The notes below the pieces were generated by a model. That model worked only from the letters and a program-made list of their open reading frames with translations, searched no databases and had not been told where the DNA came from. From Enoplosus armatus (lineage: Eukaryota > Chordata > Actinopteri > Centrarchiformes > Enoplosidae), in NCBI RefSeq assembly GCF_043641665.1, contig NC_092189.1:16522833-16586832 (forward strand): 64,000 nt of DNA, written 5' to 3'. Shown piece after piece: positions 51,483 through 64,000 of the stretch. Made by a program: the position numbers and the translations under genes. The first letter of the stretch is position 1. Every line of letters starts with the position of its first letter.

Positions 51483-51607
51483 CGACATCTGTTCCACAAA
51501 CTTATCTTGTTGGTCATCCGTTTTGGGGAAGTTCTCGATGTCGTTCTCAAGCCTCTGAATGTGACGTTCCATGGTGGTCAAACTACTCTTTAAGATCTCA
51601 GCAGACA
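51483..51607 (-). CDS. diaph2: DIAPH2-like formin, FH2-domain exon (exon A)
   Basis: Internal coding exon of a diaphanous-related formin. It encodes 41 full codons plus two bases of a split valine codon and starts V-SAEILKSSLTTMERHI. It includes the diagnostic stretch NFPKTDDQQDKFVEQMS, which matches the family pattern 'FP...DKFVEKMTSF' in the helical, coiled-coil part of FH2. FH2 dimers ride the barbed ends of actin filaments in the cytoplasm and promote nucleation and elongation. The acceptor is a strong U2 type: a long pyrimidine tract ending CTACAG just before 51607. The exon enters after codon base 1 and leaves in phase 0. The donor is not GT: the exon is followed directly by ATATCCTT, the U12-type consensus. 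Reading on past it gives no family match and soon reaches a stop. The upstream exon (family segment 'FPEELEHVESASK') was not found up to 64000. DIAPH1 and DIAPH3 are the alternatives; the paralogue call rests mainly on exons B and C. Confidence 0.9.
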
Positions 51608-54600
51608 CTGTAGAAAAAGAGAAAGATAGAAGAGAAGAGAAGAGAAAGATAAAAAATAAATTGATTAGCAACCACAGTTGTTTCCGGTGATGGGATATGA
51701 TGAAAACAACACAGATTCCTGTAAACTTTGTTGAAGTTTACGTAAAAAACAGATATGACTTGATTTAGATTGTGTGTTGTGACATACTGACTCCTGTATA
51801 ATCCATTTGTGTGTGGCCTAGAAAGCAAGCATGTGTGTGTACAGTGTGCGCGTGGCTCATTAATCAGTCTGTAATCACTGTTTGCAGAGTTGCTGTGGAA
51901 TCCGCAGTATTCAGATCAGGCCTTTCAAGTGGAGACTTCAAACAGCAAACAGTGTCTTAGGGGATCAGATGGGACAGGAACATGGATGCAGTACCATGTT
52001 TAGGTTGCTGTTAAGGGTTTAGTCTTATTGACACATTCACACACACAATCTCTTGCACACACACGCATATATACAGGTTTTTCAAAACAACTTTTCTCAG
52101 AAAAGAAAAAGTAAAACATTAATTTAAAAGTTATACACAGAGAGTAAATCACTAAAACGTTTTCTTGATCTTATAAACCTTCACATTATGAATATTTGAA
52201 TTGCAGCCATAGATTTATTTTAATCTCACAGGCTACGTCAATTCACTGCAATATTGACTGCATTCAGTATACAGAGTACTTGATTGAAAGCCTTTCTGTT
52301 TTTACAATAAAGTGCAATTTATTTTCAATTTGAATTGCTTTTGATATTCTTTTACATCTAAAGCCCTTGGCCTTTGAGGCACAAAACTGAATATTTGGAC
52401 AAAAGATAAAAGCATGATAAAAACAAGAACATGCTAAACAGAGGGCAGAGCCACTGCAAAAGCATAACAAATTCCTTTATTAACCTTTATGTTCAAAGTC
52501 AACAATGAGTAGTTATGTAAGAGTAACCAGAGTTTAGCCAGATGATGATGCCAGATGAAAAAGAGAAATGCCTGCACACTGTCCATCAATATATTTAAAC
52601 AGACAACTTTTCGAACCCAGTAATTAGGTTTATTTTCCTCTTTGAGACCATGTGAGACAGGAGCTACGTTCGTTTGAAACTTGAAGGTTGGGCCGTCGCA
52701 GGGTCACAAAACCAATAAGATTCTTCCTCTTGAGAGTGTTAATGTGCATCCATCTCTGCCCATCCTTGAGTTTCAACATGTTGGTCAAAGGCAAACAGAC
52801 AAGCAAGCGGATGGTTGGAGGCAATCGTACTTACAACCTCCTTGGCAGAAGAAAAAACAAAAAAACAAAAACAAAACAATAAACATGCCCTGCTGCATGG
52901 ACGATATAGTCCATTGATCAGTGATAGTTATGAGTGATCTTGGTTGGACTTGTACTTGAAATCAATCACTGGTGTGTACCTAACTGCAAGTGACATATGA
53001 GTGAAAAATGCTGATTGTCTGACCTTTGGCCAATCAACACCAGACAGAGGTTTGTATCAGAGGTTTTGCACAGAAACTGGACCATCCTATTTTGCAGCTA
53101 ATAATTGCCCAACAAACACGAATTGACAGCCACAATATGCACCAATTAGAACAGCTCTCTTCAACAACTTATATCATTTAACCTACACTACCCCCACATC
53201 TGCAAGGTTAGTCCATCCCCTTGACTGTAATTGAAGTGCTGAGGGTGTGAAGAGCTGGGTAATGGACAAGCTGTCAAGAGATGTGGCTTCTGTGACATAC
53301 GGGTCAACCTTGTCTTGCTTTACATCAATTCCAAAGCTTGGATTCTCTCTTTTTCTCATTTTCTGACAATAAGATTGGATGGCAAGATTGTGGATCCCAT
53401 GCGCTCCCAGCACACTGAAACAACCTTCAACACAAACACAAAGGTATCTAGAGTGCACTCCCACTGGAAAGAACACACAAAAAGACACAGATGCACACAA
53501 ACTACCTGCTGTGATCAGTCTAGAAGCAATAGAATAAGAGTAAGGGGTGAGGTCACTGTCATTATTAGACTTTGCAGCTAGCTGACTGTCTGGACGGATC
53601 CAGTGACTGGGAGTTTCACGAGCCCTCCTCTTCAATTCTCACAGAACTGACTCCTGGGGATGACAGTGGGAAAACCACACTATCACATAGCCTGTTTCTC
53701 CACTGATAGGGCCTCTGAGATCCACATGCTCTTGTCACTATGATCTCAGCCTCTCAGCAACGGTGAAAAAGGCAAATGAACAGCATGGTGGGTGGGCAGA
53801 TGGATGCACGAGAGGCAACAATAACATTCACATGAATGTATCGAGCCATGGGAAGGTCATTCGTTTTGTCATTCATTGTGGCTTTTGATAGTTGCTTGTG
53901 GCATGAGTGGTAGTATCGGGTAATAATTTGGCTGATCATAGTAACCATGGTAGCCAAGAAACCGAGGCTCAAGTTTACTGCAATGGTGTTTCAGGGGAGC
54001 CATTTACAGGATCAGAGCGATATTGTTTACATGGGAATTACTTATCATTGACACGAACCGGCACACATAAATGTGGCAGATGAAGTATATATAATGATCG
54101 GTCTTCCTACAAAACACACCTATTTCTATATAGTTTGATGGTGTGAGTGACTTTATGCTTTTTTGGGGGGGAAAAACATATACATTAATATCACTTCCCA
54201 TCCACGCTCTAATAATCAAGTGTCGACAGAATCTAGCACTGATTCTTTTGGGATATCATTAGTAAAATTACCACAAAAATAACCCTGCTATTTTCAGGGT
54301 ACAAAACATGGCAACACTGGTATCTTCTGAATACACATTTCAAGTGGATCAGAGGAGAAACAGGGGGTATACAGGGGGTTGTATATTCTGTCTTTCCAGA
54401 CAGAGAGGATTTCTGAAACATGTAAAATTATTCTAATGACTGCTGTCAGCAAGGCCTGCCAGTGTCTTTCAATGACACAGAAAATATCTGTCTCCAGGTT
54501 TTCGAAGCCAGCACATGCACACCATTTCTTCTCAGGTAATTTCTTACGAAAGAAAAAAAACACGTCTTTAAGTTGTCTGCTGTAAGCTTTAGATGGCTAC

Positions 54601-55669
54601 GTACTTGTCAGGCAAAAGAAATAACTGCGGAGGCTGAGTGATGCATGGGGGACGCGGAAGAGTAAAAGACAGACAAAAGCCATCTGAAAGACAAAAAGTT
54701 AACTCGTGTAAATAACAGACAGCGTGAAAAAAAAAAATCTCCTCTGTGGTCAACATCCTTCAGTTACTGATATAAGCTCTGTAATACTGGCCCTTGACAC
54801 ATTACTCATTCCCATGAACAAAAGACAGACAAAAAGTATTTCATTAAGCTTTCCCGTTTCCTTCAAATAAACTGCCGGGGAAAAATACTGTGTAGCTCAC
54901 AACACCAAATCAACCGCTATAATGTGAAGATGTCAACTTTATATTCAGTCATTTGTAGAAGGGGGCAATTTTCATTTTGATTTATAGACAAATAATACCA
55001 ATCTTTCATCCAGTGCTCTTGCAACGCCGCCAAAGGTTACAAAGGAAATTGAGATTTATTTTGAGCGTTGCTGCCAACGTAGAATAAAAGATCAAGTTTT
55101 AAATAATCTACACACTTGTGAAAACAAAGACAAATGCAACATAAAACCAAAGAAGAAGGTCATTCATAAATGCATTCATCACCTTATCCACTGAAGTGTA
55201 TGTTTGAGGGTGTGTGGGAAAGGAGATGGGGAGGAGAGAAAGACAAACAGAAAAGATCCATAAACACAGACAGTAGAAATAGGTTTACTATACGTGTCTG
55301 TACGTATTTAATATTTAGGCATCATGTTTGCGGATGGTCTGTTGAATAACATGTCTGTGAAAAATGTGATGATAATAATAATGAAGTTAACATACTGTAA
55401 CTAAACGTGGTGAAGGACCACCTAAAAACTTTGTGTTCCACATGAGAGTTAAATTGGGCCGTTAAAAAGGTCAATTGGTGGAATGATTAGAACCTAAATT
55501 TATCATTGAAAGTTGGCGTGATATTGACTGAAATGATTTCCACTCGCATAATCAACACGTATACATGATTCAAAGCCAAGGCTCTTTGAGAAGTTAAAGG
55601 AGGAGCCAAAAGTAAGGAAAAACCAGACTGTAGAGGCTATACAAGAGTCTCTACTACACAAAATCAATT

Positions 55670-55765
55670 AATAGCTGAGGAGATATTTCAGTCTGGACCA
55701 AAGTGGTGGACCAACCAACCGACCAACCAACACTGCCGTCCCCAGAGCCACACCACTAGTGATCA
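55670..55765 (+). mobile_element. Second copy (3' part) of the GATATTTCAG repeat
   Basis: Reads AATAGCTGAGGAGATATTTC, AGTCTGGACCAAAGTGGTGG, then ACCAACCAACCGACCAACCA and ACACTGCCGTCCCCAGAGCC. This aligns with the 3' end of the copy at 26035-26430 and lies closer to the family form I remember. Only about 95 bp are present, so the copy is truncated at its 5' side. Confidence 0.7.
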
Positions 55766-56953
55766 ATGGACATACCGTTATTAGTTGAATTAGTCTGCTG
55801 TGTACTATTTGTCTCCATATGTGTTCAGTCTGTTTGGGGTGTGGCTGTGATGGCATCAGCACTTCAAAGGCCTTTCAAGCTCTAGAGATTATAGATGTTA
55901 AAACCTTTAAGAGCCTAGAGGAAGTCATTTCACCCTAACTTGTTATCTTCATCTCAAACCTCCCCTCACTCAGCCTCTTTGAATATACAACACAGGATGT
56001 AAAGAGAAGACGACCTTGAGGGGACTCTACACATGACCAGATACACATAATTCTACTGAAGAGTGTATTCATCACATCAGGGCTATATTACTGGCTATTG
56101 ATCAACAGGATGATGCCGAGACAATGATGAATCTTATGTCTGTTTAAGAAAATTTTGTACAAATTTAGAGTAATTTTAAAAATCATTTAATATGCCACAG
56201 AATTATAATTCCCCCCCAATAAAAATCATGCTTTGTCTTTTTTCATTTAGCTGTTTGTGGCACCTGAAAGTGAATAGGAGATGAAGTGGGAGGTAGACTA
56301 CAGCAGAGTACAGCAGAGGAAAGAGACAAAAGGATAAACACAACTCTATGTGTTCCCCTTTCAGCAGGAATCAAAGCAGCTCCAGTTCGGGAGTGAAAGT
56401 GATATTGTTGCTGTGACAAAGCAGTCACATTGTTCTTTCTGATTACCTCGGATCATGTGATGTTGAAAACAGCAGGCAGGAGGAAGTGGCAAATGAGCAA
56501 ATTTAATGGACAGCATAAACAAAGACGGGGGAAACCTTGTGGCACAGTATTAACTGTAAACATTACAGTACAGTTTTCAGTTATCTGGCAACAAGCACAT
56601 TCTTTCAGCTTGTTTTGATTTTCAGTGTTGTGCTTGTTGAGGAAACAAAGTTATGTATCTATTATGTATCTATCGAATAATTCAATTGTTACTTATGTTT
56701 CCTTATAAATAATTACACACACATAGAAGAATTATATTGTTACATCATACCAGAAAATAGACAACGTCATTGGTAGACAATGCAATTAATTTCACTCAAG
56801 AGGACACAAATCCACACTACGCACGATCACTTGAATCAATTGCAATGTCCCACCAATGTTGCACTAATTGCATGCACATAAAAGGGTAAATCCGTTTTAC
56901 TTTTGCTCTATTTCCTCTTTTAATTTTCATTTTCCTTAAATCCCCCCATGTGA

Positions 56954-56984
56954 CAAAACTGTTATCATAATGATAACAGTTTTG
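56954..56984. repeat. Perfect 15-bp-arm palindrome
   Basis: Arm CAAAACTGTTATCAT, one spacer base, then ATGATAACAGTTTTG. The arms are exact reverse complements. It lies 2 bp before a 23-bp C run. Confidence 0.95.
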
Positions 56985-56986
56985 GA

Positions 56987-57009
56987 CCCCCCCCCCCCCC
57001 CCCCCCCCC
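56987..57009. repeat. C homopolymer (23 bp)
   Basis: Uninterrupted C run directly after the palindrome. It is a G run on the formin-transcript strand. Confidence 0.96.
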
Positions 57010-57380
57010 AAGTGCAAAACCATAAGGTTAAAATATGTAATGGTTAATGAGCAAATGCATCCTGCAGCACTGATCACAGTTTTCTCCGTATATCAATATG
57101 CAATTTATATTAGGGAAGAAATTATTTTCTTATATGATACACACATTAAGTTATAAATATATATATATGATTTTATATACTGATAAAAAAAAACATTATA
57201 CCACAATACATACACTTCTTACAGTACATTTGCAGTGCTATTAAATTAATTACTGTAACATTAATTATTACAGCCACATCACACTGTATTATAGCATATC
57301 TATAATGGAGAGCACAGTATAACAGAGTATTTACTGTAACTCCCTCCCAGCCAACACTGATATTAAAAAAAAAACGTATT

Positions 57381-57405
57381 GGGGGGGGGGGGGGGGGGGG
57401 GGGGG
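57381..57405. repeat. G homopolymer (25 bp)
   Basis: Uninterrupted G run, 371 bp after the C run at 56987, so the two could pair with each other in single-stranded form. Confidence 0.96.
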
Positions 57406-59043
57406 ACGTACCCCTTGTAAAAGTGGAGCACATGAGAATTGACCAAAGAAGAATAAAATATGACATGGGAACGACATAATTCTGAAATAACAATATCTAA
57501 ATGGAAGTATGGGCTGAAGCCAGAATGCAAAAGTACAGCCAGACACCGAAAAAAACCACACTTTGCTGCACCTCACACTCTGGAAGGAGGCCTTGTTTAC
57601 AATGGGGGTCATGTCTGTGAGACTTTATTGCTTTCGGCAGCCATCAGAGCTACAGCCCAGTGCCAGATCTCTGGAGGAATTACAAATGGAGTCAATTACA
57701 ATATATTTTGATGCATGGGAAAACTTAGACATTGACCTGGGGTGATGACAATTCCCCAGGAAGTGCTGAGGAAATCAGTCAGGGCAATGTGCTGGTGCTA
57801 TATGCGAGTCTCTGCCCTCTGCAGTAAAACGAATGAGGAACTCACAGGGGCGCAATGGTTTACCTCCTCTCTCTCGACAATCAACCACCTAAATGCTTGT
57901 CATGCACTTACTTGTGGATGGTCATTTTATATTTTTTTTGCCAAAACATTTTTTTCTGTGATATCGTCATAATACGTTTCTGGTGTCACACAAGCAACAG
58001 AAAGGCATGAGTCAGGAGTGTGCAGCTGGGTGGTTGCAGAGCGTATTTAAAAAAAAAAAAGAAAAAAGAAAAAAAAAGAAGACAATGCATTTGGTGCTTG
58101 AAAGATACCGATGGGAGATGAGTGACCATAGCCTGAGGTGTGTGTTGTCTGTTTTCATGCACGTACCATTGTCAGTGCTGTTGGGTTGTTGAAATGAGTG
58201 AGCTATCAGTGAAGTGGATGGTTAAGTTGGAGGATATTTTTAGTAAAAAATCAGGTCTGTCCTCATCAAGGAAAATTAACAGATGCATAGCCACACATTC
58301 TAGCACAACTAATTAATTACAGTTTGCTAATGACTGCTCAGTGCCTAAATGACTGATAAAACTGCACTTTCTCAATAATTAATTATCATACTCCATGTTA
58401 ATGCCCAGTTTTGCTCAGACATCACCTATGACTGAACAAGCAGATGCAAATAGATATAATTTCAACATAATAATACAAGTAAATAACCGACTTGTAATGT
58501 CAAATATTCCAAACCAGACTACATTCACAGGAATGCAGGAGGCAGGAAAAGACATGACTAGTGTGGGTAGTCGACAGGAGAGATGCTCAGCGATGGGGGT
58601 GTGGTGGTCATAATAGCCTGCAGAGGTTGACTCGTGCCTCTAACCTCATTCACAACTTCAAAGATGCACCTTATCGCATAGCCGAGGCTATTTCACCTGA
58701 CACCTCTAAGGGACACACTTCACTAAACATGTCTAGATCCAAGAAACCCAAAAACATACTTGACTTATTGACTGGCCTGAGATCTGTAAAAATGCAGAGC
58801 CAAGAAATGCAACAATCATAGAGTACAACTTATGATGATGTAAAAAATATGATTAAGTCTAACAATATTTGTGCTAAAGAAGATTTGAAACAAGTGTCTT
58901 ATAATTCACCATTATGAAAGCACCAACTAAATGAAGCAAAAAACAACATCCCAGCTTTTAAATATTTTAAATCAAGTATAACAACATCAATTAATATGCA
59001 GAAGCCGCAAGCAGCCATTACCAAGGTGTCAGCTCAAGGGTGT

Positions 59044-59046
<3 letters not shown>

Positions 59047-59116
<70 letters not shown>
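59047..59116. repeat. (CA)35 microsatellite
   Basis: 70-bp uninterrupted CA tract, the longest CA tract in the window, preceded by TGTGCG. Confidence 0.98.
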
Positions 59117-59118
<2 letters not shown>

Positions 59119-61164
59119 TACCTGAGCACTCTCACAGAGCAGTTCTGCCTCACAGAAGCGTTGTACAACATGACCAATTTAATCTGACACACTTTGGAAT
59201 CCCATTTTAAAATATGTATATAAGTATGATTGCTCTGAAATTAGAGAGAAACATTATTGTTATGCCATTATCTTCACATACTGTATGTGTCAAACGCTTT
59301 CTATATCATGGTTCATAGCCAAATACAAGAGGGTTAAATATGCCACGTACAATATCTCTTACGGGCAAGATCAACTTCATCATGAAAACGAAAAAAAAGA
59401 AAATATATAGAACAAGAATTAAAAACAAACACAATGAAAACCATATGATGGAGTCTCGTGAATACTAATGATGCAAGCAGCTAAAAATATGGTTTGTGTA
59501 AAGGACAGTGTTGACTGAGTCTGCTTTGCAATAAAAAAAGATGTCATTTATATATTTTCGAAGATTATAATTCATGAATGACAACAATGCCGCACTCCTT
59601 GTTTGTAAGACACAGAGCTATACATTTTGTATCATAGCCTAAATTCCATATTATCTAAATGTGATGTATTTAAAATTTAATTTGAGACTACATTAACCTT
59701 GGTAAAATGAGGTTTTAATTAAAACCACATTAACGGATTTGTTTTGCCACTTGAGGGCAATAGAGGAAGCTGTAATCACAGCATCTGATATATTATTTAT
59801 TACCTTATAAAGTTGCTGAGGCTAACATAGTCGCAAACAACTATCAGAGTGGACACCCAACTCACTATATGATACTTGTTAGATATACTTGGATATATAA
59901 CAGCAAGCAGATCTACTACTTTCTATAATGCAGCCCCAATTATTACTATTTTAACCTTTAATAACTTCATTTTTGAAGTTAACATTGTTTGTCAAGCTTA
60001 TGCAATTTTATTCTCAGAAAAAAAAAGAAAAAGCTGAGTAATCTCAATGGGACACTGGGTGTCTTAGCGGGTTTTCATTAACAACAGCATCAAGGTCAAG
60101 GCTGGGACTAAGTGAGGTACAGTAGATGTCAGATTGCACATCTCCATCCTTTTTTGCTCTGATACACATTCACTTCCAAAATATCTTGCTTACTTTTCCC
60201 CATCTCTCCCTCATCCTCTCTGTTCTCTTCTTTTTTCCTCTTCCTCTCCCCTACTGTCATTTGGGTTTCTGTTATGTTCCCATTTGTAGCTCAAGAGCTC
60301 CCTCTGTGAGAAATACTGCTGCCAGACAGAGGAAACTCTTTATATGTGCATATTTATACACATCCTGCAAATTAATTCATTTAAACATTTATTTTCTAGC
60401 TGAGACAGATGAGTTTGAATATTTTTATACAGTTCCTAAATAAGATTGCTTACCCAGATCTTGACAGGTAGAAATTACAAATACCTGTTTCAGTTAAATC
60501 AACAATAGGGTGGTTTGTTTGACAACACTTCTTGTGATGATGGATATGAGCGATGGCAAAGCTTAAATAAAACGTGAACGTAATATAGTGATCTTAACAA
60601 ATTAACAAAAAATGTATTTATTTATCACAATGTTGTCAGTATGTAATGTAGCAAATATAACTTCTGGCCTTGCTCTTAATTAAGCACTGAAATCTTAAAG
60701 AAAACCATATATTAGAATTAGTTCTTCCTTAAAATCAGAGAGGTAAATGTCATTCATATCCCATAGACATATTTCTGAATGTATTATTTTTCTTCAGCCA
60801 TTTGCTAAAATATGTGTCTGTTCATATTGTCACTTAGAGGCTGAGCATATTTCAGAGATTTGATTTTTAATGCTTAACCGTCTGCACATGTGTGATGGTG
60901 CATGACTCATGAGAAGAGTGTGAGGGTGGGTGATGACTCAAGGGCTGTGTTTGCCTCCCTCTCTTCCGTTTGTTGATGAAGCAGTGTAGAGATATTTGTT
61001 CCCCCAATCACCACATATGATTCAAGTGAAACCTACTAATACATGCATATTCACACATCACATAAATTATTACTCAGCGTTTGTCATGGATACATCTTGG
61101 CAAAGACTTTATTACTGTTGGTCTACATATGTTTTTTGTTCTGATGTTGATTTTGTTTTGAATC

Positions 61165-61720
61165 AGGAAGAAATTGTTTCGACATTTCGTGAAATGTGTT
61201 TACACACTTTGAGATTCATGATGAGAACACAAATACCTCATATCTGTCCGTTCAGTATAAAGCTGGGAGGCCAGGAGACCAAGCACACCAGAAGACCTCA
61301 CAGAATACAATGACAGAGCAAAAGACTGTGCTCAGCTCTGGATGAACAAGATATAGTTTGTGTGTGGACACACACATAGCCGAGCTCTATCCAAAGGTAA
61401 AAAGAGAATCAGTCCACCAGCAGCTCTAAAACGTTGTAATTGACTTGGTATAGCTTGTTTATTCAATCCATAAAAAGTTGGGGTTTTATGTGCCGCACTA
61501 TTTCTCTACATAACTTTACCAGGTGCTGGTAGACATTTTTTAACCTTTAAACAGAGCCAGGCTAGCTGTTTCCCCCCATTTCCAGTCTTTAAGCTAACCT
61601 TCTTCTGGCTCCAGATTTATATTGAACGGACAGATATGAGAGTGGTATTGATATTCTCATGGAACTCTGTAAAAACTGAATAAGCATGTTTCCCAAAATG
61701 TCAAAACTATTCCTTTAAGT
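61165..61720. mobile_element. Foldback MITE-like element with long inverted arms
   Basis: The left arm (about 61175-61275) includes GACATTTCGTGAAATGTGTT and CATATCTGTCCGTTCAGTAT AAAGCTGGG. The reverse complement of the right arm (about 61605-61715) gives GACATTTTGGGAAACATGCT and CATATCTGTCCGTTCAATAT AAATCTGGAG, so the two are clearly inverted copies. The middle holds GAGCCAGGCTAGCTGTTTCC and TTCCAGTCTTTAAGCTAACC, words known from a frequent fish repeat that ends 'AACTATTCCTTTAA'. It is non-coding. Confidence 0.65.
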
Positions 61721-63871
61721 GTTTGTCTTCAGTCACAGGCAATGGGGCTCCAACACTAAAAGCAAAAACACTGCAATGCCAATATTTTAAACACCAACAT
61801 AAGGCGACTTCAAAGAGCTTTGTTTTTTTTGTAAATATATGTTTAGCCCTTGCTTACATCTAAAGGAAAATTAGAATTCCTGTCCATTCTGCTGACAGCA
61901 TATCTCACATCATGAGCCCCAAGCGACCACACTACCCAGCAGTCCAGTGGTTCAACAATGAGGAATGCCGGCCCTTAATCACTCTGTTTGATTTACACCA
62001 TCCATCCACAGAGACAGCAATCCTTTACATTTTCCAAGTATTGCTCTGTGAACTCTGGCAATCATGCCAATTGCTGCCATCGCCATCCCTGATTATTGAT
62101 GAGATTTAGATGGAAATTATGTATTCACTGGAGGAGAAAAGACAGCCAGCCTCTTCTTGATTGGCTTTAAGCTGAGCAGTCATACAGAAGAGGCATCTGT
62201 CAGATGGTAGGTCACATCACCTCAGCATATTGGTTTTATCTTCCAGAGCAGATGACTGGTTATGGTGGTTCCCTAACAACAGAAGCGGAGCAGGGGATGG
62301 GAAGGTAACTGAATGGATTAAATAGGTTCACTGACTGGAAGATGTGGAACTGGGTACAAGACATTTGGCAGTGGCAGGAGGAACACATTTTTGAATTATT
62401 CAGTTAAAGGCACAGTTCTCAATATAAATGCAGCAAAGGTATGTTAGAACCAGCATCCTAACCTTAGCAACTCATCCATGTGCATTCAAGGATCATAAAC
62501 ACAATGACCCCACAATAATCATAACTCTCTTGTGCAACTGGAAGAAATAATGAATGTATACGGAATAATTTCTCTTTCAAAAAGCACCAACTTATACCCA
62601 AATCATTCTGCTCATTCATTACTTATTGTCCATTGGGAGACTATGTCAGTTTTTACACAGTCATACCACAATGTTGTGTTATTTCTAGGTGTTCAGCTGC
62701 ATTTCTGTGCATTAACCTTTTGCCAGCGGGTGTGTGAGCCTGCAACATCTGTGTTTCAAAATGTGATATTTTCAGTGTCAAACGTCAAATTTGGACTAAT
62801 CCCTCATAACTCGCTGCATAAGAATCCAGTAAAATATTTATAGTTACTATACAGACATGATCCAGCAGCTTCCACACCAATCAACACAAGTAAACCTGTG
62901 ACCCTGGGCTGCAAAATCAATTTCACATGCTTTGCTGCCTGAGTGGTGCCTAAACCTTGGACAAAAATTTGACAAGATCTCAATATTTCCAGGACACAAT
63001 TTTGGTGTTAATTCATTTAACATACTCCTAAAATAATATGTACGAGCTGCACAAATTCCTTTGTCCCTTTTTCTTTAGATTTATTTTTACATCTTTTGGG
63101 AAAAAACATGTACAGTATATGTTTCAACTATATGTTAACATTGATGCCAAGATGAAAATGTCATAGGACATGCATATAGGTTACATATACTTGCTCCACT
63201 TCTTGCTTGCAGCTATGCTGTGACCTACATGTAACTGCCAAAATTAGGACTCTGTGTGTCCCTATATCACACTAATAAAGTAGATGCAGCGAGATTCATA
63301 TCTCTTACAGGACAAGAAAGGTCAGATCAATTCTCCCACCAACCCTATCTGTCTTCATTTAGCAGCCACCATATAAAGACTTCATAGGAAATAACATCTC
63401 TTTAGAAACATATGTTTAAATAAATGTACGATCCAGCGGTATTTATTCAGGGATGTGTTCAGTATTAATTTGGCTGGATTGTCGGCATGTCTTTTGTTTT
63501 CCATCCACATGAGACAAGGAGACTCGGTACGCACGATTGCCGAGCCATAAACACAGCCCTTTTCCACCTCAGGCAATCCTTAAACTCATCAGTAGTGTAA
63601 TGAGACTTTCGAGCTGGGAGATGAATTAACTGACTGATTTTCTTGTTTTTATCCCTCCCCATACAGAGTAGCTGAATATGGCATCGGGAGCAATCCAGGG
63701 GTTTGATGTATGTGGCATGACCGAGGCACACAGAAACATAAATGGGTGAAAAGCAGAGAAATTGATTGGCTTTTACTGGAACAGTATGAGACAATCAGGC
63801 TCTCACATTAATCAATGTGTGAAAAAAAGCACGGTGAAAGGCACTTCGGCAGTGAAAGTTGTGATGTATAA

Positions 63872-63906
63872 GCACATGTGTGCGCGCGCACACACACACA
63901 CACACA
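63872..63906. repeat. Alternating purine-pyrimidine tract with CG core
   Basis: 35 bp alternate purine and pyrimidine without a break. The middle 18 bp, TGTGTGCGCGCGCACACA, is a perfect palindrome with a (CG)3 core. Such tracts are the classic sequences for left-handed Z-DNA. Confidence 0.93.
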
Positions 63907-64000
63907 AACAAACACAAATACATTTAAAAAAAAAGCATATCTTATTTTTATTTCACATCTTTGTCCTTAATGCACAGTTCTCGTGGGTGCCTGGGTGGCC

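Larger units (their letters stand above)
51608..64000 (-). other. Partial intron upstream of exon A (5' side of gene)
   Basis: At least 12.4 kb of intron before exon A, assuming no exon was missed. It ends at a strong acceptor whose transcript-strand pyrimidine tract covers about 45 nt. It contains a short copy of the GATATTTCAG repeat (55670), the palindrome and C run at 56954-57009, the G run at 57381, a 70-bp CA tract at 59047, a foldback MITE (61165-61720) and a Z-DNA-prone tract at 63872. No other gene is evident. Confidence 0.7.

Noticed and set aside
51485..51486. GT donor (AT|GTCGAT) at the end of exon A
   Set aside because: Poor consensus and out of phase with exon B. The overlapping ATATCCTT U12 donor explains the junction fully.
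53183..53635. 150-codon minus-strand ORF upstream of exon A
   Set aside because: No formin or other family resemblance, mixed low-complexity composition, and no matching splice phase. It looks like a chance ORF.
58561..58821. 86-codon plus-strand ORF (…MSRSKKPKNILDLL…)
   Set aside because: Considered as a transposon ORF remnant, but no recognisable domain and no terminal repeats nearby.

Overview
This window is vertebrate nuclear DNA, and almost all of it is intron. Several lines point to a teleost fish, probably a percomorph. There are no dense bacterial-style ORFs. Exons are short and flanked by consensus splice sites. Dinucleotide microsatellites are very frequent. Several diverged interspersed repeats look like families I know from percomorph genomes, including the GCTAACATGCT / GATATTTCAGTCTGGACCAAA family, a 'CAGTGGTTCCCA...' hAT-like MITE, a foldback MITE and a LINE-type 3' tail.

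The backbone is one gene on the minus strand, a diaphanous-related formin that best matches DIAPH2. Three consecutive exons are visible. Exon A (51483-51607, 125 nt) and exon B (20082-20246, 165 nt) encode the C-terminal part of the FH2 domain. Exon C (12108-12243, 136 nt) encodes the basic, charged helix that leads toward the DAD autoregulatory motif. Their splice phases join A to B to C in one open frame. The 5' exons (GBD, DID, FH1 and most of FH2) should lie beyond base 64000, and the DAD and C-terminal exons before base 1. Only 426 of 64000 bases are recognised coding sequence.

The most notable structure is the 31.2-kb intron between exons A and B. It has no GT-AG boundaries that keep the frame. 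It does fit a minor-spliceosome U12-type AT-AC intron: donor ATATCCTT at 51482-51475, a CCCTTGACT branch site around 20262, and terminal AC at 20248-20247. With these boundaries the protein is continuous and collinear with the formin family.

Inside this minor intron, on the opposite strand, 24031-24330 may hold two exons of an unrecognised secreted or extracellular protein. The signals are phase-matched exons, a 65-bp intron, a short hydrophobic N-terminus, four cysteines and three N-glycosylation sequons in exon 2. A doubtful third exon lies at 26919-26977. This is the best candidate here for something undescribed, but it rests on sequence inspection alone.

The rest, by region: 1-12107 is the intron after exon C; 12244-20081 is the 7.8-kb B-C intron; 20247-51482 is the 31-kb A-B intron; 51608-64000 is the intron before exon A. 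These hold microsatellites, long G/C homopolymers, transposon relics and AT-rich stretches that may be regulatory. I saw no rRNA, tRNA, CRISPR array or intact transposon.
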